A DNA stretch of 24,084 nucleotides. It comes from DASZIT01 sp052143315 (GTDB lineage: Bacteria; Actinomycetota; Acidimicrobiia; Acidimicrobiales; RAAP-2). Of the stretch, positions 16,923 through 24,084 are shown in pieces (within the stretch, counting starts at the first letter, position 1; every line of letters begins with the position of its first letter). Made by a program: the position numbers and the translations under genes. The DNA lies in NCBI GenBank assembly GCA_052143315.1, contig JBKQTE010000041.1:1-24084 (forward strand). The letters are read 5' to 3'. The notes under the pieces are model-generated. The model made no database searches. It saw only the letters and a program-made list of their open reading frames with translations, and was not told the DNA's origin.

Positions 16923-16952
16923 GGCGCCGCCCCGGGGCGACCGGCGCTCTTG
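16923..16952 (+). terminator. Candidate terminator after hpf
   Basis: GCGCCG (16924-16929) pairs completely with CGGCGC (16942-16947), and the loop itself contains CCCCGGGG. TCTTGT follows, a weak T-rich tail. It starts right after the hpf stop. A second similar GC-rich stretch (around 16954-16975) follows before the acyl-CoA dehydrogenase promoter. Confidence 0.45.
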
Positions 16953-17044
16953 TGCCGCCGCCCCGGGACGACCGCTCCGCGGTGCTCTCGTCACGCCGGC
17001 ACCGCCCGCGTTGTTATCGTGCGGACCGACGAAGGGGTCCACCG

Positions 17045-18202
17045 ATGCGCCTGGCGATGACCGACGAGCAGGAGGAGCTCGGAGCCGAGCTCCGGTCGTA
17101 CTTCGCCGCCCTGGTCGAGGAGGTGGAGGGCTCCCCGGGCGACGAACCCTCCTACACCCGCTACATCCGGCGGATGGGGGAGGACGGGTGGCTGGGCATC
17201 GGCTGGCCGGAGGAGTACGGGGGCCAAGCCCGGGGCCCCATCGACCAGATGATCTTCGTGGAGGAGTCGCACTGGGCCGGGGTGCCCCTGCCGTTGCTCA
17301 CCCTCAACAGCGTCGGCCCGACCTTGATGTCCCTCGGCACCGAGGAGCAGAAGGCCCGCATCCTGCCGGGGATCCTCCGGGGCACCGTGCACTTCTCCAT
17401 CGGCTACACCGAGCCGTCGGCCGGCACCGACCTGGCCTCGTTGCAGACCCGGGCCGTCCGTGACGGGGACGAGTACGTCATCAACGGCCGGAAGATCTAC
17501 ACCTCCGCCATCCAGTACGCCGACTACGTCTGGCTGGCGGCCCGGACCGACCCCGAGGCCCCCAAGCACAAGGGGCTGTCGGTGTTCATCGTGCCGGTCG
17601 ACGCCCCCGGCTTCTCGTGGACCCCGCTCAGCACCATCGCCGGGGACATCACCAGCTCGACCTACTACGACGACGTCCGGGTCCCGGCGGAGAACCTGGT
17701 GGGAGCGCCGAACCAGGGGTGGAGGATCATCACCAACCAGCTCAACCACGAGCGGGTGGCCATCTGCCCGGTGTCGGGTCTCCTCCGGAGCCTCGAGGAG
17801 GTCCGCCGGTGGGCGCAGGAGCACCGCCTGGCCGACGGGCGGCGGCTCATCGACCACGAGTGGGTCCAGCTGCTCCTGGCCAGGGTCCACGCCCGGGCGG
17901 AGTACCTCAAGCTCCTGAACTGGAAGGTGGCCTGGGCTTCGGACAAGGGGCTCGACCCGGCCGACGCCTCGGCCACCAAGGTGTTCGGCACCGAGTGCTC
18001 GCTGGAGGCGTACCGCCTGCTCATGGAGGTCGTCGGCCAGGCCGGGTACCTCCAGGACGGCTCCCCGGAGGCCGTCCTGCGGGGGAGGCTCGAGAAGAAC
18101 GCCCGCAGCCAGACGATCTTCACCTTCGGTGGCGGCGCCAACGAGATCCAGCGTGACATCATCGCCATGGTCGGCCTGGGCATGCCGCGGGCGCCCCGCT
18201 GA
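17045..18202 (+). CDS. Acyl-CoA dehydrogenase (FadE type)
   Basis: 385 codons from ATG 17045; GAAGGGG ends 7 nt upstream, and a TATCGT (17015-17020) may be its -10. The N-terminal helical domain (1-115), the central beta domain with the flavin/substrate signature IGYTEPSAGTD (119-129), and the C-terminal helical domain are all present. The enzyme oxidises an acyl-CoA to the 2-enoyl-CoA using FAD and passes electrons to ETF. At the position of the usual catalytic Glu near the C-terminus the motif reads FGGGANEIQRD (361-371), with Gly instead. Glu236 in LNHERVAI occupies the place used as base in isovaleryl- and long-chain enzymes. The chain may instead be one half of a heteromeric FadE pair. 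Substrate unknown. It has no functional tie to hpf or secA and looks inserted. Confidence 0.92.
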   Translation: MRLAMTDEQEELGAELRSYFAALVEEVEGSPGDEPSYTRYIRRMGEDGWLGIGWPEEYGGQARGPIDQMIFVEESHWAGVPLPLLTLNSVGPTLMSLGTEEQKARILPGILRGTVHFSIGYTEPSAGTDLASLQTRAVRDGDEYVINGRKIYTSAIQYADYVWLAARTDPEAPKHKGLSVFIVPVDAPGFSWTPLSTIAGDITSSTYYDDVRVPAENLVGAPNQGWRIITNQLNHERVAICPVSGLLRSLEEVRRWAQEHRLADGRRLIDHEWVQLLLARVHARAEYLKLLNWKVAWASDKGLDPADASATKVFGTECSLEAYRLLMEVVGQAGYLQDGSPEAVLRGRLEKNARSQTIFTFGGGANEIQRDIIAMVGLGMPRAPR

Positions 18203-18305
18203 GCCAGCCGCCCGATGTCCGGCGCACCACCCGGTGTCACCGCCCCCGCCCGGTGGTCCGGGCCGGCCGCGCGGCGTCCGGGCAGGATCCGGTGGGGCCC
18301 GACGG

Positions 18306-18311
18306 TAGAGT
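18306..18311 (+). promoter_or_regulatory. -10-like TAGAGT of secA
   Basis: TAGAGT is followed by 9 nt (GATGGACCC) and ATG 18321. No Shine-Dalgarno is seen and no convincing -35. The arrangement matches manB. Confidence 0.4.
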
Positions 18312-18320
18312 GATGGACCC

Positions 18321-21104
18321 ATGAGTGTGTTCACGAAGGTTCTCCGTGCCGGCGAGGGAAAGAAGGTCCGCCGCCTGGCCGACCTGGTCCCGTTGGTCAA
18401 CGATCTCGAGCCGGAGGTCGAGGCGCGCTCCGACGAGGAGCTGCGGAATTCGACGGTGGTCTTCCGGGAGCGCCTGGCCAACGGCGAGACCCTCGAGGAC
18501 CTGCTGGTGGAGGTCTTCGCCGTGGTCCGGGAGGCGGCCTGGCGGGTGCTCGGTCAGCGGCACTTCGACGCCCAGCTGATGGGTGGCATGGCCCTCCACT
18601 TCGGGTGGATCGCCGAGATGAAGACCGGCGAGGGCAAGACCCTGGTGTCCACGCTGCCCGTCTACCTCAACGCCCTGGCCGGTGACGGCGTGCACGTGGT
18701 GACGGTCAACGACTACCTGGCCACCCGCGACTCGGAGTGGATGGGGCAGCTGCACACGTTTCTGGGGTTGACGGTGGCCCGGGTGGGGCCGGACATCGAC
18801 GACGCCGCCACCAAGCGGGCGGCCTACGCCGCCGACGTGACCTACGGGACCAACACCGAGTTCGGCTTCGACTACCTCCGCGACAACATGGCAAGAACCC
18901 GCGACGCCATGGTCCAGCGGGGCCACCACTTCGCCATCGTCGACGAGGTCGACTCCATCCTCATCGACGAGGCCCGGACCCCGCTGATCATCTCCGGACC
19001 GGCCAACGAGTCGGCCAAGCTCTACTACCAGTTCGCCGGGATCGTCAGGACGCTGCGCGACGAGTCCGACTACGAGGTGGACGAAGAGAAGCGCATCGTG
19101 GTCCCCACCGAGGCGGGCATCGAGAAGGTGGAGCGCCAACTGGGGGTGTCCAACCTGTACGACGCGGTGGCGGTGAACTACGTCCACCACCTGACCCAGG
19201 CGCTCTATGCCAAGGAGCTGTACCGCCGGGACAAGGACTATCTGGTCGCCGACGGCGAGGTGAAGATCGTCGACGAGTTCACCGGGCGGACCCTCGACGG
19301 CCGTCGCTGGTCGGACGGGCTCCACCAGGCGGTCGAGGCCAAGGAGCGGGTGCGGATCAACGAGGAGAACCACACCTGGGCCACCGTGACCCTGCAGAAC
19401 TACTTCCGTCTCTACGAGAAGCTGGCCGGCATGACCGGCACCGCCGAAACGGAGGCGTCCGAGTTCGCCAACACCTACGACCTCCCCGTGGTGCCGATCC
19501 CGCCGAACAAGCCACTGGTCAGGGTGGACCAGCCTGACCTGATCTACAAGACGGAGGACGGCAAGTTCAACGCCGCGGTGGAGGATATCGCCGAGCGCCA
19601 CGCCACCGGCCAGCCGGTGCTGGTGGGCACCGCCTCGGTGTCCAAGTCGGAGCACCTGGCCCGCCTCCTCGAAAAGAAGGGCATCCCCCACGAGGTGCTC
19701 AACGCCAAGCAGCACTTCCGGGAGGCGGAGATCGTGGCCCAGGCCGGCCGGGTGGGGGCCGTGACCGTGGCCACCAACATGGCTGGTCGAGGCGTCGACA
19801 TCATCCTGGGTGGCAACGCCGAGGGCCTGGCGTCCAGGGAGGCCGCCGCCCGGGGCCTCGACCTCACCACCGACGAGGGCGTGGAGGCGTTCAACGCGCT
19901 GAAGACCGAACTGGAGGAGGAGTGCTCCCAGGGTGGCGAGGAGGTGCGCCGGCTGGGGGGCCTCTACGTCCTGGGCAGCGAGCGCCACGAGAGCCGCCGG
20001 ATCGACAACCAGCTGCGTGGCCGCTCTGGCCGCCAGGGCGACCCGGGCGAGAGCCGCTTCTTCCTCTCCCTCGAGGACGATCTGATGCGCCTCTTCGCCA
20101 CCGGGGCCATGAGCTGGGTGATGGGCAGGGCGCTCCCCGACGACATGCCCATCGAGGCGAAGATGGTGACCAAGGCCATCGAGCGGGCCCAGAACACCGT
20201 GGAGAGCCGCAACGCCGAGTCGCGCAAGGACGTGCTCAAGTACGACGATGTGATGAACGAGCAGCGCAAGGTCATCTACCAGCGCCGGCTCCAGATCATC
20301 GAGGGCGAGGACCTCCACGAGGAGACCAAGGAGCTGCTCGAGACCACCGTCAGTGCCCTGGTCACCTCCGCCTGCCCCAACGACTACCCGGAGGAGTGGG
20401 ACCTCCCCCGGCTGATCACCGAGATCACCCAGTACTACCCGACCAAGTTCGTGGCCGAGGACCTGGCCGAGGCCACCACCGCCGGGCAGGTGGCCGAGAG
20501 CATCCTCACCGAGGCCCTGGACCTCTACGCCGAGCGCGACGAGACGATCCCCGGCGGTGAGGAGACGGCGCGGCAGCTGGAGCGGGACATCATGCTGCAG
20601 ATCCTGGACCAGCGGTGGCGCGACCATCTGGCCGACATGGACCTCCTCCGCGAGGGCATCAACCTCCGGGCCATGGGCAACCAGGACCCGCTGGTGGCCT
20701 GGCAGCGCGAGGGCTTCGCCATGTTCGGCAAGCTCATGGAGGGCATCGACGACGACTACCTCCGGTACATCTTCCACGTGCAGGTGTTGGCCGAGTCGAC
20801 CCCCGAGCCCGACCTGGGGCAGGCCAGCTACATCGCCGCCGACGACCCGGTGCAGGGGAGCGGTGAGATGGCCGCCGCCTTCGCCGCCGCTACCCCGACG
20901 GAGATCGCCGATGCGGCGGCAGGGGCGGGCGACCCGCGCCAACGGACCCTGCCGGCACCGGAGCCCGGGGTGACCAATCGGTTCGCCGGCGACGGTGAGA
21001 CCCAGGTCCCCATCGTCAAGTCCGACCGGGAGAAGCTGGGCCGGAACGACCCGTGCTGGTGCGACAGCGGCAAGAAGTACAAGCTCTGCCACGGCGCCAA
21101 CTGA
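18321..21104 (+). CDS. secA: Preprotein translocase motor ATPase SecA
   Basis: 927 codons, close to the length of actinobacterial SecA1. SecA pushes unfolded secretory proteins through SecYEG using ATP. Visible parts, in order: Walker A MKTGEGKT (100-107); NDYLATRD and TYGTNTEFGFDYLRDNM; the DEAD-box equivalent VDEVDSILIDEARTPLIISG (about 206-225); the preprotein cross-linking region; motif MTGTAETE; and VATNMAGRGVDI with the LRGRSGRQGDPG arginine fingers. The helical scaffold/wing follows, and a C-terminal zinc finger RNDPCWCDSGKKYKLCHG that in other bacteria binds SecB or ribosomes. All motifs are intact, so this is the housekeeping copy. prfB begins two nucleotides after its last coding base pair region, at a TGAGGTG junction, and is probably co-translated. 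Confidence 0.98.
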   Translation: MSVFTKVLRAGEGKKVRRLADLVPLVNDLEPEVEARSDEELRNSTVVFRERLANGETLEDLLVEVFAVVREAAWRVLGQRHFDAQLMGGMALHFGWIAEMKTGEGKTLVSTLPVYLNALAGDGVHVVTVNDYLATRDSEWMGQLHTFLGLTVARVGPDIDDAATKRAAYAADVTYGTNTEFGFDYLRDNMARTRDAMVQRGHHFAIVDEVDSILIDEARTPLIISGPANESAKLYYQFAGIVRTLRDESDYEVDEEKRIVVPTEAGIEKVERQLGVSNLYDAVAVNYVHHLTQALYAKELYRRDKDYLVADGEVKIVDEFTGRTLDGRRWSDGLHQAVEAKERVRINEENHTWATVTLQNYFRLYEKLAGMTGTAETEASEFANTYDLPVVPIPPNKPLVRVDQPDLIYKTEDGKFNAAVEDIAERHATGQPVLVGTASVSKSEHLARLLEKKGIPHEVLNAKQHFREAEIVAQAGRVGAVTVATNMAGRGVDIILGGNAEGLASREAAARGLDLTTDEGVEAFNALKTELEEECSQGGEEVRRLGGLYVLGSERHESRRIDNQLRGRSGRQGDPGESRFFLSLEDDLMRLFATGAMSWVMGRALPDDMPIEAKMVTKAIERAQNTVESRNAESRKDVLKYDDVMNEQRKVIYQRRLQIIEGEDLHEETKELLETTVSALVTSACPNDYPEEWDLPRLITEITQYYPTKFVAEDLAEATTAGQVAESILTEALDLYAERDETIPGGEETARQLERDIMLQILDQRWRDHLADMDLLREGINLRAMGNQDPLVAWQREGFAMFGKLMEGIDDDYLRYIFHVQVLAESTPEPDLGQASYIAADDPVQGSGEMAAAFAAATPTEIADAAAGAGDPRQRTLPAPEPGVTNRFAGDGETQVPIVKSDREKLGRNDPCWCDSGKKYKLCHGAN

Positions 21105-21105
21105 G

Positions 21106-22266
21106 GTGGCGGCCGCCGAGCCTCCCCGGCGGGGGGGCACCGAGCCCGAACGCGTCGACATCCCTGCCGCCATCGCCGCCACCTCCGACCGGCTGCGGGA
21201 GGCCGAGCGCTTCCTCGGGCTCGAGCGCCTGCAGGCCCGCCGCACCGAGCTCGAGGCGGCCGCCTCGACCCCTGACCTGTGGGATGACGCCGACAACGCC
21301 CGGGCGGTGACCACCGAGCTCGGCCGGGTCACCGAGGACATCGAGATGCTGGCCGGACTGGCCGAGCGGCTGTCGGACGCCGAGACCCTCTTCGAGCTGG
21401 ACGAGGAGGAGGGCCACGAGTCGCTTCGCCCCGAGATCGAGGAGGTCCTGGCCGACCTCGACCGTCGCCTGTCCTCGCTGGAGCTGCGGGCGCTGTTCTC
21501 CGGCGACCACGACGACGGCGACGCGGTGGCCGAGATCCACGCCGGCGCCGGTGGCACCGACGCCCAGGACTGGGCCGAGATGATGTTACGGATGTACACG
21601 CGGTGGGCGGAGCGGCGGGGCTTCGACCTCGAGGTCGAGGAGGCCACCCCGGGACAGGAGGCGGGTCTCCTCTCGGCCACCTTCATCGTCAAAGGGCGGT
21701 ACGCCTTCGGGTTGCTGGCTGCCGAGCGCGGGGTGCACCGCCTGGTGCGGATCTCCCCGTTCGACGCCCAGCACCGGCGCCAGACGAGCTTCGCCTCGCT
21801 CGACGTCGTCCCCTTCCTCGAGGACGTGTCCGACGAGGTGGAGATCGACGAGAAGGACCTGCGCATCGACACCTACCGGTCGTCGGGGGCGGGCGGGCAG
21901 CATGTCAACAAGACCGACTCCGCCGTCCGTCTGACCCACCTCCCCACCGGCATCGTGGTGTCGTGCCAGAACCAGCGGAGCCAGCACCAGAACAAGGCGA
22001 AGGCCATGCAGGTACTGGGGGCCAAGCTGGCCGAACGGCAGCGGGCCGAGCACCAGGCCACCCTCGACGCCCTGTCCGGCGACCGCACCGACAACGCCTG
22101 GGGCAACCAGATCCGTTCCTACGTCCTGGCGCCGTACCAGCTGGTCAAGGACCTGCGCTCCAACGAGGAGACCGGCAATGTGGAGGCGGTGCTCGACGGT
22201 GACCTCGATGCTTTCATGGAGGCCGAGCTCCGTCGTGAGGCCGACCTCCGTCGCGGCCACGGGTGA
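21106..22266 (+). CDS. prfB: Peptide chain release factor 2
   Basis: 386 codons if GTG 21106 is the start (the TGAGGTG junction with secA; no better start follows for 80 codons). It recognises UGA and UAA stops: the anticodon-like tripeptide Ser-Pro-Phe is at 217-219 (VRISPFDAQ), and the peptidyl-hydrolysis motif GGQ at 263-265 (SGAGGQHVNKTDSAVRL). The N-terminal ~20 residues are a loose Pro/Arg-rich extension before the usual helical domain. Many bacteria control prfB by a +1 frameshift at an early in-frame UGA. Here the frame is continuous, as in most Actinobacteria, so autoregulation of that kind is absent. Order secA-prfB followed by ftsEX is common in Actinobacteria. Confidence 0.97.
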   Translation: MAAAEPPRRGGTEPERVDIPAAIAATSDRLREAERFLGLERLQARRTELEAAASTPDLWDDADNARAVTTELGRVTEDIEMLAGLAERLSDAETLFELDEEEGHESLRPEIEEVLADLDRRLSSLELRALFSGDHDDGDAVAEIHAGAGGTDAQDWAEMMLRMYTRWAERRGFDLEVEEATPGQEAGLLSATFIVKGRYAFGLLAAERGVHRLVRISPFDAQHRRQTSFASLDVVPFLEDVSDEVEIDEKDLRIDTYRSSGAGGQHVNKTDSAVRLTHLPTGIVVSCQNQRSQHQNKAKAMQVLGAKLAERQRAEHQATLDALSGDRTDNAWGNQIRSYVLAPYQLVKDLRSNEETGNVEAVLDGDLDAFMEAELRREADLRRGHG

Positions 22267-22278
22267 GGGTGGCTGCCG

Positions 22279-22293
22279 CCGGATCGGATCCGG
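22279..22293 (+). repeat. 15-bp inverted repeat after prfB, weak terminator candidate
   Basis: CCGGATC-G-GATCCGG has perfect 7-bp arms about one base, and lies 12 nt after the prfB stop. As RNA it would give a 5-bp stem with a 5-nt loop. No T-run follows. Confidence 0.3.
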
Positions 22294-22387
22294 ACCCGAC
22301 CGGCCCGAGGGATTCGTGTGGCGTTTGGGGAGGTGAGAGGGGCTACACCGGTTCGGCTACCGGGGCCGGTAAGATCGTGAGGGTCCA

Positions 22388-23254
22388 GTGCGCAACGCGA
22401 CGCACGTCGCCGACGCCCCGGCCGAACCGACTCCTGCCGATGACGCCTTCATGATCACCTTCCAGAACGTCACCAAAACCTACAAAGGGTCCACTGTCGC
22501 CCTGCGTGACTGCTCGGTCGAGATCGACAAGGGGGAGTTCGTCTTCCTGGTCGGCCCGTCCGGGTCCGGCAAGACGACCTTCATCCGCCTCCTGCTGCGT
22601 GAGGAGGTCCCCGACAAGGGGCGCATCTGGGAGGCCGGTAAGGAGATCGGGCACCTCTCGAAGTGGCGGATCCCGTACCTGCGCCGCAACATCGGCTGCG
22701 TGTTCCAGGACTTCCGCCTACTGCCCAACAAGACCGTCTTCGAAAACGTGGCCTTCGCCCTCGAGGTGATCGGTCGACCGAAGCACGTCATCGCCTCCCA
22801 GGTGCCCCAGGTCCTCGACCTGGTGGGCCTGACCAAGAAGAGTGGCAACCTCCCCGGGGAGCTGTCCGGCGGCGAGCAGCAGCGGGTGGCGGTGGCCCGG
22901 GCCTTCGTCAACCGGCCGCTCATCCTGCTGGCCGACGAGCCCACCGGCAACCTCGACCCCACCACCAGCCTGGGCATCATGCGACTGCTGGACCGCATCA
23001 ACCGGACCGGTACCACCGTGATCGTCGCCACCCACGACGCCGGCATGGTCGACCAGATGCGCCGCCGGGTGATCGAGCTCGACCGTGGCACCATGGTCCG
23101 CGACCAGGCCCGGGGTGTCTACGGGATCGACAGCGCGGTGGCCGCCGCCGGTGCCGGGTCGCCCACCGGGACCCTGGTGGAGACCGCCCCGGCCCCCTTG
23201 CCGCTCCATGACGAGTTCGGCGACATTCCGACGACCTACCGCGCGGAGCGCTGA
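22388..23254 (+). CDS. ftsE: Cell division ATP-binding protein FtsE
   Basis: 288 codons from GTG 22388, or 267 from ATG 22451, where the conserved domain begins (MITFQNVTKTYKG). I keep the longer form because a TAAGAT at 22370-22375 lies just before GTG 22388 and the ATG has no ribosome-binding site. ABC ATPase features: Walker A GPSGSGKT (56-63), Q-loop in CVFQDFRLLPNKTV, signature LSGGEQQR, Walker B LILLADEP, His switch THD. FtsE pairs with FtsX at the division septum and, in Actinobacteria, turns on peptidoglycan hydrolases across the membrane. The ~60-residue C-terminal tail after the core is variable and Ala/Pro-rich. The stop overlaps the ftsX start by one base (TGATG). Confidence 0.95.
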   Translation: MRNATHVADAPAEPTPADDAFMITFQNVTKTYKGSTVALRDCSVEIDKGEFVFLVGPSGSGKTTFIRLLLREEVPDKGRIWEAGKEIGHLSKWRIPYLRRNIGCVFQDFRLLPNKTVFENVAFALEVIGRPKHVIASQVPQVLDLVGLTKKSGNLPGELSGGEQQRVAVARAFVNRPLILLADEPTGNLDPTTSLGIMRLLDRINRTGTTVIVATHDAGMVDQMRRRVIELDRGTMVRDQARGVYGIDSAVAAAGAGSPTGTLVETAPAPLPLHDEFGDIPTTYRAER

Positions 23255-24084
23255 TGCCCGTCTCCGTGGGCTACGTGGCCCGAGAAGCCTCCTCCAACCT
23301 GTGGCGCAACCGGCTGATGACGGCGGCCGCGGTGCTGACCGTGGCCGTCTCGCTGGCCCTGGTCGGTTCGGCGCTCCTGTTGAAGCAGGGGGCGAGCAAC
23401 GCCACGGTCAAGTGGCAGCAGGGCGTCAACGTCATCGTCTGGGTTACCCCGACCGCCTCCACCACCACCATCACCGCCATCGGCACCGAGCTCCATCAGG
23501 ACCCGCTGGTGAAGAGCTGCGTCCAGCGCAGCCAGGCCTACGACTACAACGAGGCCAAGGGGCTGCTCCCGTCCCAGGAGCTGGCTGCCACCACCCAGGC
23601 GGACTACCCGTCGTCGTTCCGGTGCGCCCTCTTCAACCCGGCGGAGGCCACCGCCGTCCAGCAGGAGTTCACCGGCAAGCCTGGGGTGAGCTCGGTGGAT
23701 TACCAGGCAGCGGCCATCCGTACCATGGAGAACGTGATCCGCATCCTCCAGTGGGTCTTCCTGGCGGTGGCGGTGGTGCTGCTGCTGTCGGCGGCCGTGC
23801 TCATCCTCAACACCATCCGGATGGCCATCTTCGCCCGACGACGGGAGGTCTCGGTCATGAAGCTGGTCGGGGCCACCAACTGGTTCATCCGCCTGCCGTT
23901 CATGGCGGAGGGGATGATCCAGGGGTTGCTCGGAGCCGCCGTCGCCGTGCTGGTCGTCCTCGCGCTCTACTGGGGCGTCGGCCTCGACCGGGCCAACACC
24001 GCGGCCAATCAGGGCAGCATCCTCGCCCAGATGTCGTTGAGCGGCTGGGAGGTGTTCGGCACCTGCGTGCTGGTGTCGCTGGTC
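23254..24084 (+). CDS. ftsX: Cell division protein FtsX, 3' part outside window
   Basis: 277 codons visible from ATG 23254. A cytoplasmic N-terminus with the EASSNLWRNR motif leads to membrane helix 1 (21-43) and an extracytoplasmic domain (about 44-160). The second membrane helix (about 165-190) and the cytoplasmic RMAIFARRREVSVMKLVGATNWFIR loop with coupling helix follow, then a third membrane segment. The sequence stops before the fourth. The outer domain contains exactly two cysteines, Cys89 and Cys124, which could form a disulfide. FtsX passes the ATPase cycle of FtsE to a secreted peptidoglycan hydrolase; no such hydrolase is in the window, so the partner must be encoded elsewhere or just beyond the edge. 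Confidence 0.95.
   Translation, partial: MPVSVGYVAREASSNLWRNRLMTAAAVLTVAVSLALVGSALLLKQGASNATVKWQQGVNVIVWVTPTASTTTITAIGTELHQDPLVKSCVQRSQAYDYNEAKGLLPSQELAATTQADYPSSFRCALFNPAEATAVQQEFTGKPGVSSVDYQAAAIRTMENVIRILQWVFLAVAVVLLLSAAVLILNTIRMAIFARRREVSVMKLVGATNWFIRLPFMAEGMIQGLLGAAVAVLVVLALYWGVGLDRANTAANQGSILAQMSLSGWEVFGTCVLVSLV

Noticed and set aside
21106..21250. Programmed +1 frameshift in prfB
   Set aside because: The reading frame is continuous through the N-terminal domain with no in-frame TGA and no shift site.
18237..21872. 1211-codon open frame antisense to secA and prfB
   Set aside because: It mirrors two intact housekeeping genes in a GC-rich genome, where antisense frames stay open because stops are rare; its translation is His/Gly/Val/Leu low-complexity with no domain.

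Overview
The window is very GC-rich, with heavy use of GTG starts and G/C at third codon positions. It encodes FtsEX, SecA-PrfB, and a ManB / Trm112-like / SIS-isomerase trio whose order resembles that of mycobacteria. It also has the 42-residue DGKGYWLVASDGGIFAYGDAGF-type repeat, which is common in Acidimicrobiia secreted proteins. I infer a chromosomal segment of an actinobacterium, most likely Acidimicrobiia. Gene identities come from motif recognition; no database search was run.

Left part (1-4019). This accessory-looking block is visibly less GC-biased, most clearly in the diguanylate cyclase gene. Two SRPBCC-fold genes lie on the minus strand, the first cut by the window edge. They are divergent from an HxlR-type regulator, and the shared promoter region carries two palindromes at promoter positions. 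A cupin gene (minus) follows, then a gene for a 7TM-PAS-GGDEF diguanylate cyclase (plus).

Membrane block (4191-10132). ftsH (minus) is divergent from a CPBP-family intramembrane protease gene (plus). The protease gene is tightly followed by a large polytopic membrane protein of GT-C / PTPS-related type.

Secreted block (10220-13105). Three same-strand genes encode a Ser/Thr/Pro-rich lipoprotein, a helical secreted protein, and a surface protein with three neocarzinostatin-like domains and two nearly identical 126-bp repeats.

Sugar block (13170-15935). Phosphomannomutase, a Trm112-like small protein and a bifunctional phosphoglucose/phosphomannose isomerase form an operon that interconverts glucose-6-P, fructose-6-P, mannose-6-P and mannose-1-P for mannosylated products.

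Core block (16057-24084). A 625-bp gap before hpf contains a strongly structured stretch whose position suggests a raiA-type noncoding RNA. It is followed by hpf (short form), an acyl-CoA dehydrogenase, secA-prfB (coupled), and ftsE-ftsX (overlapping, ftsX cut by the window edge).

Across the window several genes have a TAnnnT hexamer 6 or 9 nt before the start codon and no Shine-Dalgarno sequence, which suggests leaderless transcription. The most interesting items are the candidate raiA RNA, the HxlR/SRPBCC operator pair, the leaderless-promoter pattern, and the secreted three-gene cluster.
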